Of a stretch of DNA of 64,000 bases, positions 10,701-22,669 are shown one piece after another (the stretch's first letter is position 1; each line of letters starts with the position of its first letter). This DNA is from Mycoplasma_N cavipharyngis (lineage in GTDB: Bacteria; Bacillota_I; Bacilli_A; Mycoplasmatales; Mycoplasmoidaceae). Where the stretch lies: NCBI RefSeq assembly GCF_042984175.1, contig NZ_CP155569.1, forward strand, positions 248,001 to 312,000, given 5' to 3'. The position numbers were made by a program, and so were the translations under genes. The notes beneath the pieces were generated by a model. It had not been told where the DNA came from and searched no databases. It saw only the letters and a list, made by a program, of their open reading frames with translations.

Positions 10701-12599
10701 ATCATGTGATCTTAGTGCAGCAATAACTCTTCACACAGTTTTATAATCATCACTTTGTGATAATTGTTGATCAGTTAATTTAACACTATTAACAAAAACA
10801 GGAATAATGACATAACCATACTGTTTTTTTCTTTCAGGATCAGTTCGCATCACTCTACCAACTGCTTGAATAATATCAACTTGAGATTGTATATTATTCA
10901 TAAAAACAACACCATCTAATGAAGGAAGATCAATTCCTTCAGTTAGACATCGTGCATTAGTTAAAATATGACAATAATCATCTTCGATTTTATTACGCAA
11001 TCATTCTAATCGCTCTTCTCTTTGATCAACACTATAAGATCCTTGAATTAATTTTGCTTTAGGTCGAATGCAATTATTGGTTTTTAAATATTGACTTTGA
11101 GTAAATTGATTAAAAACAGTAGCAACATTATCTGCCATTTTAATTGTAGAACAAAAGGCAATAACACGTTTCATTGGATCTGGATCATAACTAAAATCAT
11201 AAGATCCGTTTGAGTTTTTTGAGATCGCATTTAATGATGCAATAATTTTGGCATTAATTTCAGTATTAAATTTATTGCTTAAAACATCTTCAGCAACTGC
11301 AATATTTGTGATTTCAAAAACAATCACCCGATAATCACATAAAATTTTATTTTCAATTGCTTCATTAAAACTTAACCAATGAAATCGTGGACCATAATCT
11401 TTTTCTTGATCCATTGAATAAACATTATAACCTTGATTTCTCGCTTGGTTTTTAGCCCGTTCACTATAAATTTTTTCTGTTGCTGTCATATAAAGTCGTT
11501 TATCAATTGGTAATTTTGAATCATGAATTTTAACAAAATTAGAAACGTTGTTTTCATCATAACCACCAATTGTTCGATGTGCTTCATCACAAACAGCAAT
11601 GGCAAATTGAATCTGACATTTTTTAGCTAAATCAATAACAACATCAATTGATTGATAAGTTGAAAAGAAAATGTTGACTTTTTGATCACTTTTTTGATAT
11701 TCACTAACTAACTTTTCTAAATCTGTAGTTGGTGGAATTGGCATTAGAAATAATTTGTCTTTTAACTCATCTTCTCCTTTTTTAGGTTTTGCTTTGTTTG
11801 CAGCAGTAGCATCTGAACAAATACCAAAAGTTCTAACATTGATAAAATCAGTTTGACATTTTCATTCAACAATTGTTTGTGATAGTAAAGAAATTGATGG
11901 CACTAAATAAAGGACATTAAAAGATCCATCATTTTGATTATGTTGCTGATAAAGTTGCTCTACAATTTTTAGTGCAGTAAAAGTTTTACCAGAACCACAA
12001 GCCATAATTAATTTACCACGGTCATTATTTTTAAAACCATTAATAACATTATTAACTGCTTTAACTTGATAATCTCTTAATTCTTTTTTAGCAACAGGTT
12101 CAAGTTTTTGATTTTTAATAAATTCTAATAAATCAAAATGTGCTCATTCAATTCCTGTATCATTAGCAATTTTTTTAGGATTAAAAGTTACTAGTAAATC
12201 TTCAGCATTACAACTAATATGATCAGTTGTTGTAAATAAATATTTTCTTGCAAAAGTTTTACCAACTCCATTAATACTAAATTCACTTGTGCTTGCAGCA
12301 ATAAAACTATCAATATCTTTTTTAGCAACAACACTATTAGGTTGATAAAACTTACATTGAATTGCTCAATATTGCTGATTATGATCTAAAACTACAAGAT
12401 CAATACCCCGATCATGTTTTTTATTATTACCAGGAAATTGACTTCATTTTCAAACTTGTTTAACATCATTTCTAAAAAGTGGAGCAATTTCTAAAATGCG
12501 TTTACATAAGTTTTCAAAAATACTACCTTTTTCAGCATTGCTATTAACTAATTTTTCTAATTCAAGAAGAATATCTCAAAACTTTTCTAAATTGGTCAT
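7788..12599 (-). pseudogene. Type ISP-like single-chain restriction-modification enzyme, nonsense-interrupted
   Basis: One frame of 1604 codons with Trp-TGA from ATG at 12599 to TAA at 7790-7788, the normal size for LlaGI/LlaBIII-type enzymes. Order of parts: Mrr-type nuclease (RGIDLVV ... AIQCKFYQ, about residues 65-85), superfamily-2 helicase/translocase (Walker A MACGSGKT near 200; VCDEAHR; MTATEKIY), helical coupler, gamma-class N6-adenine methylase (motif I LDPFTGTGTF, motif IV GNPPYYRKQ), then a target-recognition C-terminus. An in-frame TAA at 9452-9450 (codon 1050) falls about 30 residues after NPPY, in VDSF*SSNALYDSYIRAF, where family members have Lys or Gln. The frame is the same on both sides, so a single substitution can explain it. 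As read, the product would keep nuclease and motor but lose half of the methylase and all target recognition, so it is most likely inactive. It also carries an (AT)10 tract near its 3' end. Confidence 0.85.
8283..8302 (+). repeat. (AT)10 dinucleotide tract inside the restriction-modification frame
   Basis: Ten AT units encode the alternating Ile/Tyr stretch in FHIYIYIYALFHH, where other Type ISP enzymes read roughly DIFYYIYAVLH. A change of one unit would shift the frame, so it is a possible slippage site. Confidence 0.85.
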
Positions 12600-13582
12600 A
12601 ATTATTTGAACTAATCTTTTTTAAAATATATTGTTATTACTACTAAATAACAATAGTATAAATAATAATATTTTTATTATCTTTTAATATTAAATATTAA
12701 TCTATTTTAAGAAATTATTGATATGGAAAAATGTAATAAATTAATAATTAGTTTATTTTTATTGTTTAATGATTGATTAAATAAGATCAAATACTAATTA
12801 GTTTTAAATAAAAAATGTTAATAATTATTAGTCTAATTAACTAATAAAATTAAGATAAGTTTAGCAATGATTGAACCTACTTTCATTAATATTCCTTCGA
12901 TTAACTAATAAGTCTTTTTTAAAAGATGATACTTATTAATAATTTTTTTATAAAAAATATTTAATTGAGATAACTAATCCTCTTTTTTAATTTTGATGAA
13001 CATTCATATTGCTATTAATAATTTCATTTTATTAATTAATTATCTATATAATTTCTAAGGTGTGATTCCAACAATAAAATAGTTAGTTGATTAAATTATT
13101 ATTACTAAAAGTTTAAAAACGTTTGATTTTAGACAAATAAAACTTAATTTGGTTGATAAACTGACTAATATTAATCTAAAATTTGTCTAATTTTTATTAT
13201 ACAAGCAAATTTAGTTCGCTAATAATAAACGTTTTTTGTATTAAAGCGATATTAATTTAGTTATAATTTTAATGGGTCCACTTTGTATTAATTTTTAATA
13301 AATAATCTATTACAAAATAAATTTAATTGTTAAAATTTATTTCTTAGAAAAATAAATGTGGAATTTCAAAGAAGAAAATCAATATAGATAAAGTTTAAAT
13401 AGGAATAATAATTTTAAGTTGATGTTAAATATATATAAATTACTAATGTTGAATTTATTTTATTGATTAATCAGCATAAAATTAGTTCTGGTTTAAGTTA
13501 TTAAAATTGATCAATTGTTGTTTAATATATCATTTTTGAAATATTATTTTTAAAAATAGAAAAAATTGGAAACTTATAAAAT
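12600..13582. other. 983-base intergenic region, divergent genes
   Basis: Lies between the divergent restriction-modification gene and PDH operon, so must hold both promoters. I see no coding frame. Two inverted repeats stand out: TAATAAGT / ACTTATTA (12906-12945, then TTTTTTT) and a perfect 10-bp stem TTAGACAAAT / ATTTGTCTAA (13129-13138 and 13181-13190) with a 42-base spacer, followed by TTTTTATTAT. They look like terminator or processing hairpins of lost genes. Confidence 0.5.
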
Positions 13583-14680
13583 ATGTCAATTAATCCAAAG
13601 CTTAAATTTTTTAAAAGCGAACAAAAACCTTATCAGCTATTAGATGCTGAAGGTCGATGATTATATCCCGATAAAAAACCTCCTTTAAGTGTTGCACAAG
13701 TAAAATATGCTTATGAACGCATGATTTTTCAAAGAACTTTTGATGAAAAAATGCTACAAATGCAACGTCAAGGACGAATGTTAACTTTTGCACCAAACTT
13801 AGGTGAAGAATGTTTACAAGTTGGTATGGCTTTAGCAATGAATAAAGAAGATTGATTGGTTCCTGCCTTTCGTTCTGGTTTATTAATGCTAGAACGTGGT
13901 TTTGAACTAAAAAATATGATGTTATATTGAAATGGTAATGAAAAAGGTTGTTATGTTGGTAAAGAATGAAATAGTTTACCAGTTAATATTACTATTGGAA
14001 CTCAAATGTCACATGCAGCAGGTATTGGCTGAGCATTAAGAATGGACAAAAAAAATGCTGCTGTTGTTTCATTTATTGGAGATGGCGGAACTGCTGAAGG
14101 TGAATTTTATGAATCACTAAATTTTGCAACTTTACGTCGATCAAAATGAGTTGCTGCAATTAATAATAATGGTTTTGCAATTTCAACTCGTACTTCATTA
14201 GAAACTAATGTCTCAGATTTATCATCAAAAGCAATTGCTGTAGGAGCACATTACATTAGAGTTGATGGTAATGATATTTTTGCTTCATATGAAGCTTCTA
14301 AAGCAGCATTAGAATACGCTCGTTCTGAAGATGGTGGTGGTGTTGTTCTTTTAGAATTCGTTACTTATCGTAAGGGTCCACACACTACTTCTGATGATCC
14401 TTCGATTTATTTAAAACCAGAAGAAAAAGTTGCTGGTGAAAAAACTGATCCATTTATTAGAACTGAAAAATGATTAATCGATCAAAAAGCTTGAACCAAA
14501 GAAGACACACAACGTACTAAAGATGAAGCTTTAGTTAAAATTAATGAAGCAATTCAACAAATGGAAGCTGAATTAATTCCTGATGTTACTGAAATTTTTG
14601 ATCACACATATGCTATTTTACCGCCAGACCTAAAACGTCAAAGAGATATGGCAGTAAAAAAATTTGGAGGTAAACAATAA
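13583..14680 (+). CDS. pdhA: Pyruvate dehydrogenase E1 component, alpha subunit
   Basis: 365 residues. With PdhB it forms the thiamine-diphosphate-dependent E1 that decarboxylates pyruvate and acetylates lipoyl-E2. The thiamine-diphosphate motif is visible as GDGGTAEGEFYESLNFA (G166-D167-G168) closing with NNN at 194-196; SHAAGIGWALRM and the phosphorylation-loop-like YRKGPHTTSDDPS also match the family. First gene of a tight four-gene operon (next ATG three bases after the stop). The length equals the usual E1-alpha of Firmicutes and mycoplasmas. The ATG at 13583 has no strong ribosome site, only GGAAAC 12 bases upstream. Confidence 0.95.
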
Positions 14681-14683
14681 TTT

Positions 14684-15670
14684 ATGAACGACAACACAAA
14701 AGTACTTAATTTAATTGGTGCAGTTACTGATGCATTAGATGTTGCTATGGAACGCAACAAAGATATTATTATTTATGGTGAAGACTGTGGTTATGAAGGT
14801 GGTGTGTTCCGTGCTACTGCTACATTACAACAAAAATATGGTGAAGAACGTGTTTTAGACTCGCCTATTTGTGAAGCAGCAATTGTTGGTATTGCTGGTG
14901 GATTAGCAATAGCGGGAAAAAGACCAATTGTTGAAATTCAATTTGATGGTTTTACTTATCCTGCTTTTCAACAAATCTTTTGTCAAATCAGTCGTTACCG
15001 CAATCGTAGTCGATCTCGTTGATCCATGTCAGTTGTTGTAAGAATTCCTATGGGTGGTGGGATTAGAGCTTTAGAACACCACAGTGAAGCACTTGAAGGT
15101 GTTTATGCTGCTCACCCTGCTATTACTGTTGTTTATCCATCAAACCCTTATGATGCTAAAGGTTTATTATTAGCAGCAGCTGAATCTAAAGATCCAGTTT
15201 TATATTTAGAACCAAAAAAACTTTATCGTGCTTTTAAAGCCCCAGTTCCTGCAGGATATTATACAGTAGAAATTGGTAAGGCAAATGTGATTAAAGAAGG
15301 TAAAGACATTACTTTTATTTCTTATGGTTCTACTTTACATGAAGGTATTGCAGCTGTTAAAGAATTAAATGGTGCAATTGATGTTGAAATTATTGATTTA
15401 CGCACAATTACTCCACTAGATTGAGAAACAGTATTAGCATCAGTTCGTAAAACAGGTAAATTAATAGTAGCTCATGAAGCTGTAAAATCATTTTCAGTTT
15501 CTTCTGAAATTATTACTAGAGCTGTTGAAGAATGTTTTTATGATCTAAAAGCTACTCCAGTGCGTTTAACAGGATATGATGTGATTGTTCCTTATGCTAG
15601 GGGCGAAAAATATCACACAGTAACTAAAGATGATATTTTAGTAGCTTTGAAAGAACTAGCAGAACTTTAG
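14684..15670 (+). CDS. pdhB: Pyruvate dehydrogenase E1 component, beta subunit
   Basis: 328 residues; partner of PdhA in the E1 heterotetramer. Recognisable strings are DIIIYGEDCGYEGGVFRAT (the Glu that contacts thiamine diphosphate), FDGFTYPAFQQIFCQISRYR, and PMGGGIRALEHHSEALEG (usually PYGGGIRA). The two TGA codons at 15020 and 15422 are Trp. Starts at ATG 14684, with the ribosome-binding sequence GGAGG inside the end of pdhA (14667-14671). Confidence 0.95.
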
Positions 15671-15723
15671 GAGTTATTAATTCTTTTTAATAATTTAGTT
15701 TAGAAAATTAATGTAAGGTATAT

Positions 15724-17313
15724 ATGTATCAATTTAAATTCGCTGATATTGGCGAAGGTTTACATGAAGGTAAAGTTACTCAAATTTTTGTAAAAACTGG
15801 CGATAAAATTAAAGATGGTGACAAACTTTTTGAAGTCGAAACTGATAAAGTTACTTCAGAAATTACAAGTCCTATCACAGGAATCGTTTCTGAAATTAAA
15901 ATCCAACCCGAACAAGTTATTCATGTTGGTGAAGTTGTTATTTTAATTGATGATCAAAATCAAGATTCAACTTCCAAAACTGAAACAGTTGTTGAATCAA
16001 CTCCTGAAATAGTTGTTGAATCAGCATCACCTAAGGGTGCTTCAGTAGTAGGACAAGTAGTAGTTTCAGATGAAATTTTAGATTTTAGTTTTGGTTCAAA
16101 AAATTCTACTACTAATTCTCAATCTAGTGCTAGTTCTAGTGAAAAAATTAATTTAAGACAAGAAAAAACCCAACTAAAAATTTCTCCTCCATTAATGCGT
16201 TTTGCAATGGAAAAAGGGATTAATTTAGATTTAGTGCAGCCAAATCGTGCTGATGGAATTGTGACTAGAAAAGATTTAGAAGACGCATTTAAATTACAAT
16301 TAGCAAGTTCTATTGAAAAAACAACTTCTACTACTGAACCATTAAAACAAGCAAAACCGCAACTAAAAATCTCACCACCACTAATGCGTTTTGCAATGGA
16401 AAAAGGGATTAATTTAGATTTAGTGCAACCAACTCGTGCTGATGGAATTGTAACTAGAAAAGATTTAGAAGATGCACTTAAATTACAATCAACAAGTAGT
16501 GAAGTGAAAACTACTCCAACTTCAACTCCAACACCTACTGTTCAAACTACACCAGTTAGTCAAGTTGCACCAACTTCAGTTATAAGTAAAACTAATGTGA
16601 CTGGATTAGTTGCTAAACGTGAAAAAGCAAGTGGTTTACGTTTAGCGATTGCTAAAAACTTAAAAAATTCTTGAGAAAAAGTTGCTTATACAAATTTAGT
16701 AATTCAAGTAGATGTTACTGAATTGTGAAATTTACGTAATAGTATTAAAGATCCTTTGTTAAAAACAACAGGTTTAAAAATTACTTTTTTACCATTTATT
16801 GCTAAAGCAACAACAATTGCATTAGTTGATTTCCCAATTTTTCTAGCACAATATGATGAGAAAACTCAAGAATTAGTTTATCCAGATACAATCAACTTAG
16901 GAATTGCAGTTGATACTGAAAAAGGCTTAATGGTGCCTAATATTAAAAATGCTCAAACTAAATCAGTAATTGATTTGGCAACTGATATTGTTGATTTAGC
17001 TAAGAAGGCTCGTAGCAATCAATTAAAAGGGGCTGATATGAGTAATGGTCATTTTACTATTACTAATTATGGTAGTGCTGGTGCTATTTTTGGTGTTCCT
17101 GTAATTAAATATCCTGAAATTGCAATTTTAGGTGTTGGTACAATTATTGATCAAGTACAAAGCGTTGCTGTTGGTGGATCTTCTGGTAATCGTAAAATTA
17201 TGTATTTAACAATTGCTGCAGACCATCGTTGAGTTGATGGAGCAACAATTGGCCATTTTGGTACAAGAATCCGTCAATTATTAGAAAATCCGTCGTTATT
17301 ATCGGTTTATTAA
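15724..17313 (+). CDS. pdhC: Pyruvate dehydrogenase E2 (dihydrolipoamide acetyltransferase) with duplicated subunit-binding domain
   Basis: 529 residues. N-terminal lipoyl domain with the modified lysine in FEVETDKVTSEITSP (K42). After a Ser/Thr-rich linker there are two nearly identical peripheral-subunit-binding domains: LKISPPLMRFAMEKGINLDL begins at residue 150 and again at 214, with about 39 of 42 residues equal. A Thr/Pro-rich linker (about 257-280) leads into the catalytic domain, which ends with the active-site motif DHRWVDG (H501, D505; normally DHRVVDG). E2 normally has one such binding domain, so the tandem copy is unusual and could bind more E1 or E3 per chain. Trp-TGA codons at 16672, 16726 and 17230 keep the frame open. 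53 bases after pdhB. Confidence 0.95.
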
Positions 17314-17334
17314 AAAAGTTAGAAAGTTATTTAA

Positions 17335-18714
17335 ATGAATCAACAATACGATATTATCGTCATTGGTACAGGTCCTGGTGGCTATCAAACAGCAATTGAT
17401 GCTGCAAAATTGGGTTTTAAAGTTTTAGCAATTGAAAAAGATCAATTAGGCGGTGTTTGTTTAAACACAGGTTGTATTCCAACTAAAACACTATTAAAAA
17501 TTGGAAAAATGTACAATTTTTATCAACATGCTGCTGATTTTGGTTTTGTTCATGATCCTAATAGTTTGAAATTAGATTGGTCTAAAGCACAAAAACATAA
17601 AGCAAGTGTTGTTAATAAGTTAACAAGTGGAATTGGTTTTTTATTTAAAAGCAATAAAGTTGATTGTGTAAAGGGATTAGCAACTGTTGTTGATCCTCAT
17701 ACAGTTAAAGTTAATGATCAATCTTATACAACTAAGTATATTATTGCAGCAACTGGATCAGTTGCAAGAATGTTGCCATTAGCTGGATTTGAAAAAAGTT
17801 ATGCTGAAGGATTTGTGATTACTTCAACTGAAGCATTATCATTACCAAAAATTCCTAATCATTTAGTAATTATTGGTGGTGGGGTGATTGGAATTGAATT
17901 TGCCTTTTTGTATTCAGATTTAGGTGCTAAAGTTACAATTGTGCAAGGATTAGATCGAATTTTAGAAGTTTTAGATCGTGAAGTTTCAACAACAATTACT
18001 GATTTGTTGAAAAAACGAGGAGTGGAAATTATTGTTAATGCTCAAGTAATAAGTGCAGAAAATCATCAGTTAAAATTTGTTGTTAATAATGAAACTAAAA
18101 TACTATCACCTGATTATGTTTTAGTATCTGTTGGTCGAAAAATAAATTATTCAGGTCTTGAAGCACTAAATTTAGCTAAAGATGATCGTGGTATTGTTCA
18201 AGTTGATGATCAGTTACGCACTAGTGTTCCTAATGTTTTCTTAATTGGTGATGCAGTTGGTAAAGCAATGTTAGCTCATGTAGCATACAAACATGGCGCA
18301 ATTGTTTTAGATGCAATTAAAAATAAAGCAAATCGAATTGATTATCTTAAAGTTCCTTCATGTATTTATTCATATCCTGAAGTTGGTGTTGTTGGTTATA
18401 CTGAAGAACAATTACAAGCAAATAAAATTGAATATTACAAACATAAAATGCCAATGGCAGCATTTGGTAAAGCATTAGCTGATGGTTCAACAGTTGGTTT
18501 TGCAAAATTACTTGTTGGTAAAAAATATGGTGAAATTTTAGGTTGTCATATTGTTTCAGCAACTGCAAGTGATATGATTGCTGAAGTTGCTTTAGCAATG
18601 GAATCAGAATTAACAGTAGAAGATTTAGCAAAAACAATTCATCCCCATCCAACAATTTCTGAAGCAATTCAAGAAATTGCTAAAGATCTTTACTTTAAGC
18701 ATTTTATGAATTAA
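17335..18714 (+). CDS. pdhD: Dihydrolipoamide dehydrogenase (E3)
   Basis: 459 residues, the usual length of an E3 without an added lipoyl domain. Reoxidises dihydrolipoyl-E2 with FAD and NAD. N-terminal FAD site IVIGTGPGGYQTAIDAA, redox disulfide GGVCLNTGCIPTK (C42, C47), NAD site VIIGGGVIGIEFA near residue 180, second FAD contact VFLIGDAVG, and the dimer-interface catalytic His in HPHPTISEAI (residues 436-445). Last gene of the PDH operon; a strong terminator follows at 18769. Confidence 0.97.
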   Translation: MNQQYDIIVIGTGPGGYQTAIDAAKLGFKVLAIEKDQLGGVCLNTGCIPTKTLLKIGKMYNFYQHAADFGFVHDPNSLKLDWSKAQKHKASVVNKLTSGIGFLFKSNKVDCVKGLATVVDPHTVKVNDQSYTTKYIIAATGSVARMLPLAGFEKSYAEGFVITSTEALSLPKIPNHLVIIGGGVIGIEFAFLYSDLGAKVTIVQGLDRILEVLDREVSTTITDLLKKRGVEIIVNAQVISAENHQLKFVVNNETKILSPDYVLVSVGRKINYSGLEALNLAKDDRGIVQVDDQLRTSVPNVFLIGDAVGKAMLAHVAYKHGAIVLDAIKNKANRIDYLKVPSCIYSYPEVGVVGYTEEQLQANKIEYYKHKMPMAAFGKALADGSTVGFAKLLVGKKYGEILGCHIVSATASDMIAEVALAMESELTVEDLAKTIHPHPTISEAIQEIAKDLYFKHFMN

Positions 18715-18768
18715 GTAAATTGATAATCAAATCAAAATTTTAGTTGTTAGATTTTAGTAATTAAATTC

Positions 18769-18804
18769 AAGCCACTCATTATATTCTATGAGTGGTTTTT
18801 ATTT
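18769..18804 (+). terminator. Intrinsic terminator of the PDH operon
   Basis: Stem AAGCCACTCAT / ATGAGTGGTTTTT around an eight-base loop with a downstream T run; 55 bases after the pdhD stop. Confidence 0.9.
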
Positions 18805-18835
18805 TATAAATTTAATTTGTTAAAATTATACTCAT

Positions 18836-19348
18836 ATGATTAATTTAAAAAACATCGATAATTATATTACTTTATCATTAACTAGAATTATGGCTAATGA
18901 AAATTATGATAATGAATTAATTCATTTTTGTGCTGTTAGATTTGTTAATGATTTACCTAAAGAGTGATTAGATTTATATGTTGAAAATAGTAAGAAAAAA
19001 TACGATCAAAAAGCTAATAAGAAAGCATATCCTTTAGTATTAATTTTAGCAATGCTACATTGTTGATTTGAAGATGATATTATTATTTTACATGAAGGTG
19101 GTCGTAAGGATATTGAATGACTTTCTCAAGAATTAAACCAACATACTAATTTAAGTATTACTAATAAATATATTAATATTGAAGATTTAGCATTATTACG
19201 TTTAGGATTGAAAAAAACTTCTTTAAAAAATATTGCAAAACATTTTGGTGTATATCGTGTTAATACGAATAAAAAGATTAGTCGCGATGCTCACAATTGC
19301 ATGCTAATTAATCGAATATGAACTTCTTTTAAAAATTCTAATGAGTAG
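18836..19348 (+). CDS. Hypothetical protein, 170 residues
   Basis: I do not recognise this protein. It is mixed alpha/beta without a signal peptide or membrane segment; the stretch ALLRLGLKKTSLKNIAKHFG (about residues 118-137) has the look of a helix-turn-helix. A TATACT box ends just four bases before the ATG, with no ribosome site, so the message is probably leaderless. It heads a run of close plus-strand genes (9 bases to the next ORF) ending in lplA and a CPBP protease. Two Trp-TGA codons confirm it is translated with code 4. Confidence 0.7.
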
Positions 19349-19357
19349 TAATTAATT

Positions 19358-20410
19358 ATGGGAACAGTTATAGCAAAACAGTTTAGATCATTAAAACCAA
19401 TTCAAACTGTTTATTTGAATTTAAGTTTATTACCTTATCAGTTTAATTTAGCAAAAATTAGAGACATTCTTAATCATGCTAAATTTTATTATGTTGAATA
19501 TCAAACTTCACAATATAGATCTTATATTGCTGATTTTTTATACATTAATCCTATTAATCATTATTTGTTTAATAAAACTTTATCACTTGTTTTAAATCAA
19601 AATGTTGATTCTGAACGATTGGTTAATATTATTTATGACACTAAATGTGAACGTTTAGTTTTAAAAATTGATAACTATAATGATCGGTTTTTAGCAATTA
19701 TTGATCAAATTATGCGTGCTGTTGAACAGAAAAAGATTAGTGAAGTTGTTATTGATTTATATTTTAGTATCATTCCTAATGAAGATGTTGCAAGCATTTA
19801 TTCAAAACTTTTATATGATCCTGTTCAAGAAATTAATTTTTATTGACAATCTGATCAAGAACTAACTAATTTTGATCAAATTGTTGATGATTGTCAAACA
19901 TGAGTTTTAAATCATGATGATTGAATTATTAGTAATGATTTAATTAGTGTTCGTCATAAAAATTATTGCAATGCTTATTTAGTTAACATTAATTCAGCTA
20001 ACAACTATCTTGGAATTGGTGAAAATGCTATTTCCTATATTGATTATTTATTTTTTAAAAGTACATATTCGATTAGTAAACAACAATTTGAAATTGTTCC
20101 TTTATACTTTAATAACATCAATCAGTATTTTGAAGCGATTATTGATAAAATAACTTTAAGTTTAATGACAAAATCAAATAATTTAATCATTGATTTAGAA
20201 AATTTATTAAACAATTATTTAGGTAAATATGATTTTGATTTCAATTATCTTAAAAACCTTGATCAACAAAATTGAAGTCAGTTAGATCAAATTAATTTTA
20301 TTATTGATCAATTAAATCAACACTTAAAAATTGATCAAAATTGGTTTCAAAAAATTAATAATCACAATAAAATTAGTGAAATTGTCAGTTTTTTAAAAAC
20401 TTTTTATTAA
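19358..20410 (+). CDS. Degenerate HemW-like (radical-SAM family derived) protein without the cysteine motif
   Basis: 350 residues. The C-terminal half carries YLGIGENAISYI (L218 onward), close to the YLGLGAGAHSYI signature of HemW/coproporphyrinogen-oxidase-like proteins, and the spacing of IDLYFSIIPNEDVASIYSKL fits the family's DLIYGLPGQT segment. But the N-terminus, where the CxxxCxxC iron-sulfur motif should be (YIHIPFCxxxCxYC), reads VYLNLSLLPYQFNLAKIRDI with no cysteines. If homologous, it has lost the 4Fe-4S cluster and thus radical-SAM chemistry, perhaps keeping a binding role. The assignment is by eye, and a chance match is possible. Intact frame with Trp-TGA. Confidence 0.5.
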
Positions 20411-20454
20411 TTTAAGAAATGCAATTTTTAAAAAAAAGAAATTAATAAGCTTTT

Positions 20455-21450
20455 ATGGAATATTTAAAAAATGCTGAAATTTTTTTAACAACAACGACTG
20501 ATCCATATTTTAATATTGCACTTGAAGAGTGGTTTTTAAAAAAATATCAATCAGATCGACCAATTATTTTTTTATGACAAAACTTTAATGCAATTATTAT
20601 TGGACGCAACCAAAATACGCATTTAGAAGTCAATCAAAAATTAGTTGAACAATATAATGTTAAAGTAGCAAGAAGATTAACTGGTGGTGGTGCTGTTTAT
20701 CAAGATCAGTACAATCAATGTTGGACTTTTATTATGAAAGAAAAATCAGTTGATTATCGTTTTTTTGCTACACCAGTTTTAGAATTTTTAAAAACATTAG
20801 GAATTACTGCTGAATTTGTTGGGCGAAATGATTTAACAGTCGATAATCGTAAAATTTCAGGAACAGCACAATTAATTTATGGTGATTATGTTTTATGTCA
20901 TGGCACGATTTTATTTGATGTTGATCCAGTGATGATGACAAGTCTTTTAACACCAAACATTGAAAAATTATCATCAAAAGGAATTGATTCAGTTAGAAAA
21001 AGAATTTTAAATTTAAAAGAAGTTTTACCAAACTATACTTTTAAACAATTTCAAACTGAGTTTTTTGCTTTTCTAGAACAACGTTTTGCTACTAAAATTA
21101 AACCAATTCCACAAGATGCAATTGAATTTGCTACATTAGCAGCAAAATCAAAATATAGCACTTGAGAGTGAAATTATGGTGAATCACGCCAGTTTGAATT
21201 TATTAAAAAACAATATTTATTACAAAAAGGGACACTTTCCATTTGTTTTAATACCAATAAAAACATTATTGAAAATTTAAAAATTTATGGTGATTTTTTA
21301 GCAACAAAAGATTTAAGTTTCATTGAATATTTATTAGTTGGTTGTAAATATGATAAAACTAGTGTTCAAGATTTATTAAAAAATTTTGATCTTAGTCCTT
21401 ATTTAGGAGCAATTTCAATTAATGATTTCATTGAATGTATGTTTAATTAA
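20455..21450 (+). CDS. lplA: Lipoate-protein ligase A
   Basis: 331 residues. Activates lipoate with ATP and attaches it to the lipoyl domain of E2 (PdhC, K42), encoded 4 kb upstream. The substrate-binding motif RRLTGGGAVYQD begins at R73; NDLTVDNRKISGTAQ holds the catalytic lysine (K133); CHGTILFDVD follows; the C-terminal accessory domain (residues about 240-331, with ESRQFEF) is present, so this is the two-domain LplA form. Placed in the operon with the preceding two genes. Uses TGG in QCWTF and TGA for other Trp codons. Confidence 0.93.
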
Positions 21451-21473
21451 CAATAGGTTAAAAAGTTTTTGAT

Positions 21474-22616
21474 ATGAAAAATTTTAAATTCAAAAAAACT
21501 GATTTTAATGTTTGAAACAATTGGTTTACTAATGCTAATTCCAATTATCAAAGCAGTATTTTTAATAACCATTGAAACGCTTATCGAAAACAATATTATT
21601 CGATTAGTGATTTTAGAATTAGTTTAATTTATATTGCTTTACCAATTATTTTAATTTATGGTCCATATTTAATTTATGCGATTGGAATTACATATTTAAC
21701 TCTAACACCAAATTTTAGTAATAATGCAACATTATTATCTTCATGAAAAACTTGATTTACTTTAGTTAGAGTTTATATTCCTTTTTTTGTCAGTTTTTTA
21801 TTTATCATCTTTTATTCTTTTTATTTTGCTAAAATATTTTGACAATCAGGTGCTTTTGTTTTATTTTTTTATGAATTTTTAGTTAATTTTCCTAGACTAT
21901 TAAGAAATTTTTTTAATCTTAATTATGGACAATTTGGTCAATGAATTTATTTGCTTAGTTTATTATTGATTTTTATTTTAGCAATATGATTAATTCCAGA
22001 TTTACGTCGATCATTTTTTTTATTATTTTTTGAATATGAAACAATTAATTTACGTTATCATATTAGACAACTAAAAAAAAGTAAACAACCATATGATCCA
22101 ATTGTAAGTAGTTCTGATGGAGTTGTTAATGTTTCTGTTCCTGTTGCTCAAAAACTGCGTTTAAATTTTTCTAGTAAAATTTTTTTAGTATTTTTAGGAA
22201 CATTTGCAGTTTTTTATCTTTTAAGCATTTCTAGTAATTATTTTGCTTTTTTATTAACTCGTTTATTTCCAACAGTTAGTAATAGTAATCAATCATCAAT
22301 TGATACTCAATTAAGAAATCCTAATTTCTGATTAGTCGTTTTACCACTTTACTTATTAATTTTATTTGGTGCTCCTTTAGTTGAAGAATTAGTTTATCGT
22401 TTAAGTTTTTCTAGTTTTGGAGCTAAAAAATGATTTAGTATTGTTGCTTCAGGGTTAGTTTTTGGTTTAATTCATACTCAAAATGATGGCTTATTTAACA
22501 TTTTAGGTTATGCTTTTTTTGGTTGAACAATGGCTTTTGCTTACAATTACACAGGTAATTATTGAATTGTTTTTTTAATTCATTTTACTAATAATGCTTT
22601 TAGTTTAATTTTTTAA
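21474..22616 (+). CDS. CPBP-family intramembrane glutamic endopeptidase (Abi/CAAX-like)
   Basis: 380 residues, about eight hydrophobic membrane segments. The diagnostic motif is VEELVYRLSF (E304, E305, R308), followed by GLIHTQNDG (H334) and LIHFTNNAF near the C-terminus, all in the order of the CPBP/Abi family. The N-terminal 190 residues are an extra membrane part rich in Phe and Ile. Family members process prenylated or bacteriocin-type peptides; the substrate here is unknown. 23 bases after lplA; ends at a bidirectional terminator. Confidence 0.85.
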
Positions 22617-22669
22617 TAATTTTTAGAAAAAAAGTTTTAATTAATAGATTAGTATTTCAAATATCTAAA

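Noticed and set aside
13611..13838. Minus-strand ORF over pdhA
   Set aside because: Antisense shadow of E1-alpha.
18347..18667. Minus-strand 106-codon ORF over pdhD
   Set aside because: Leu/Gln-rich antisense shadow of E3.
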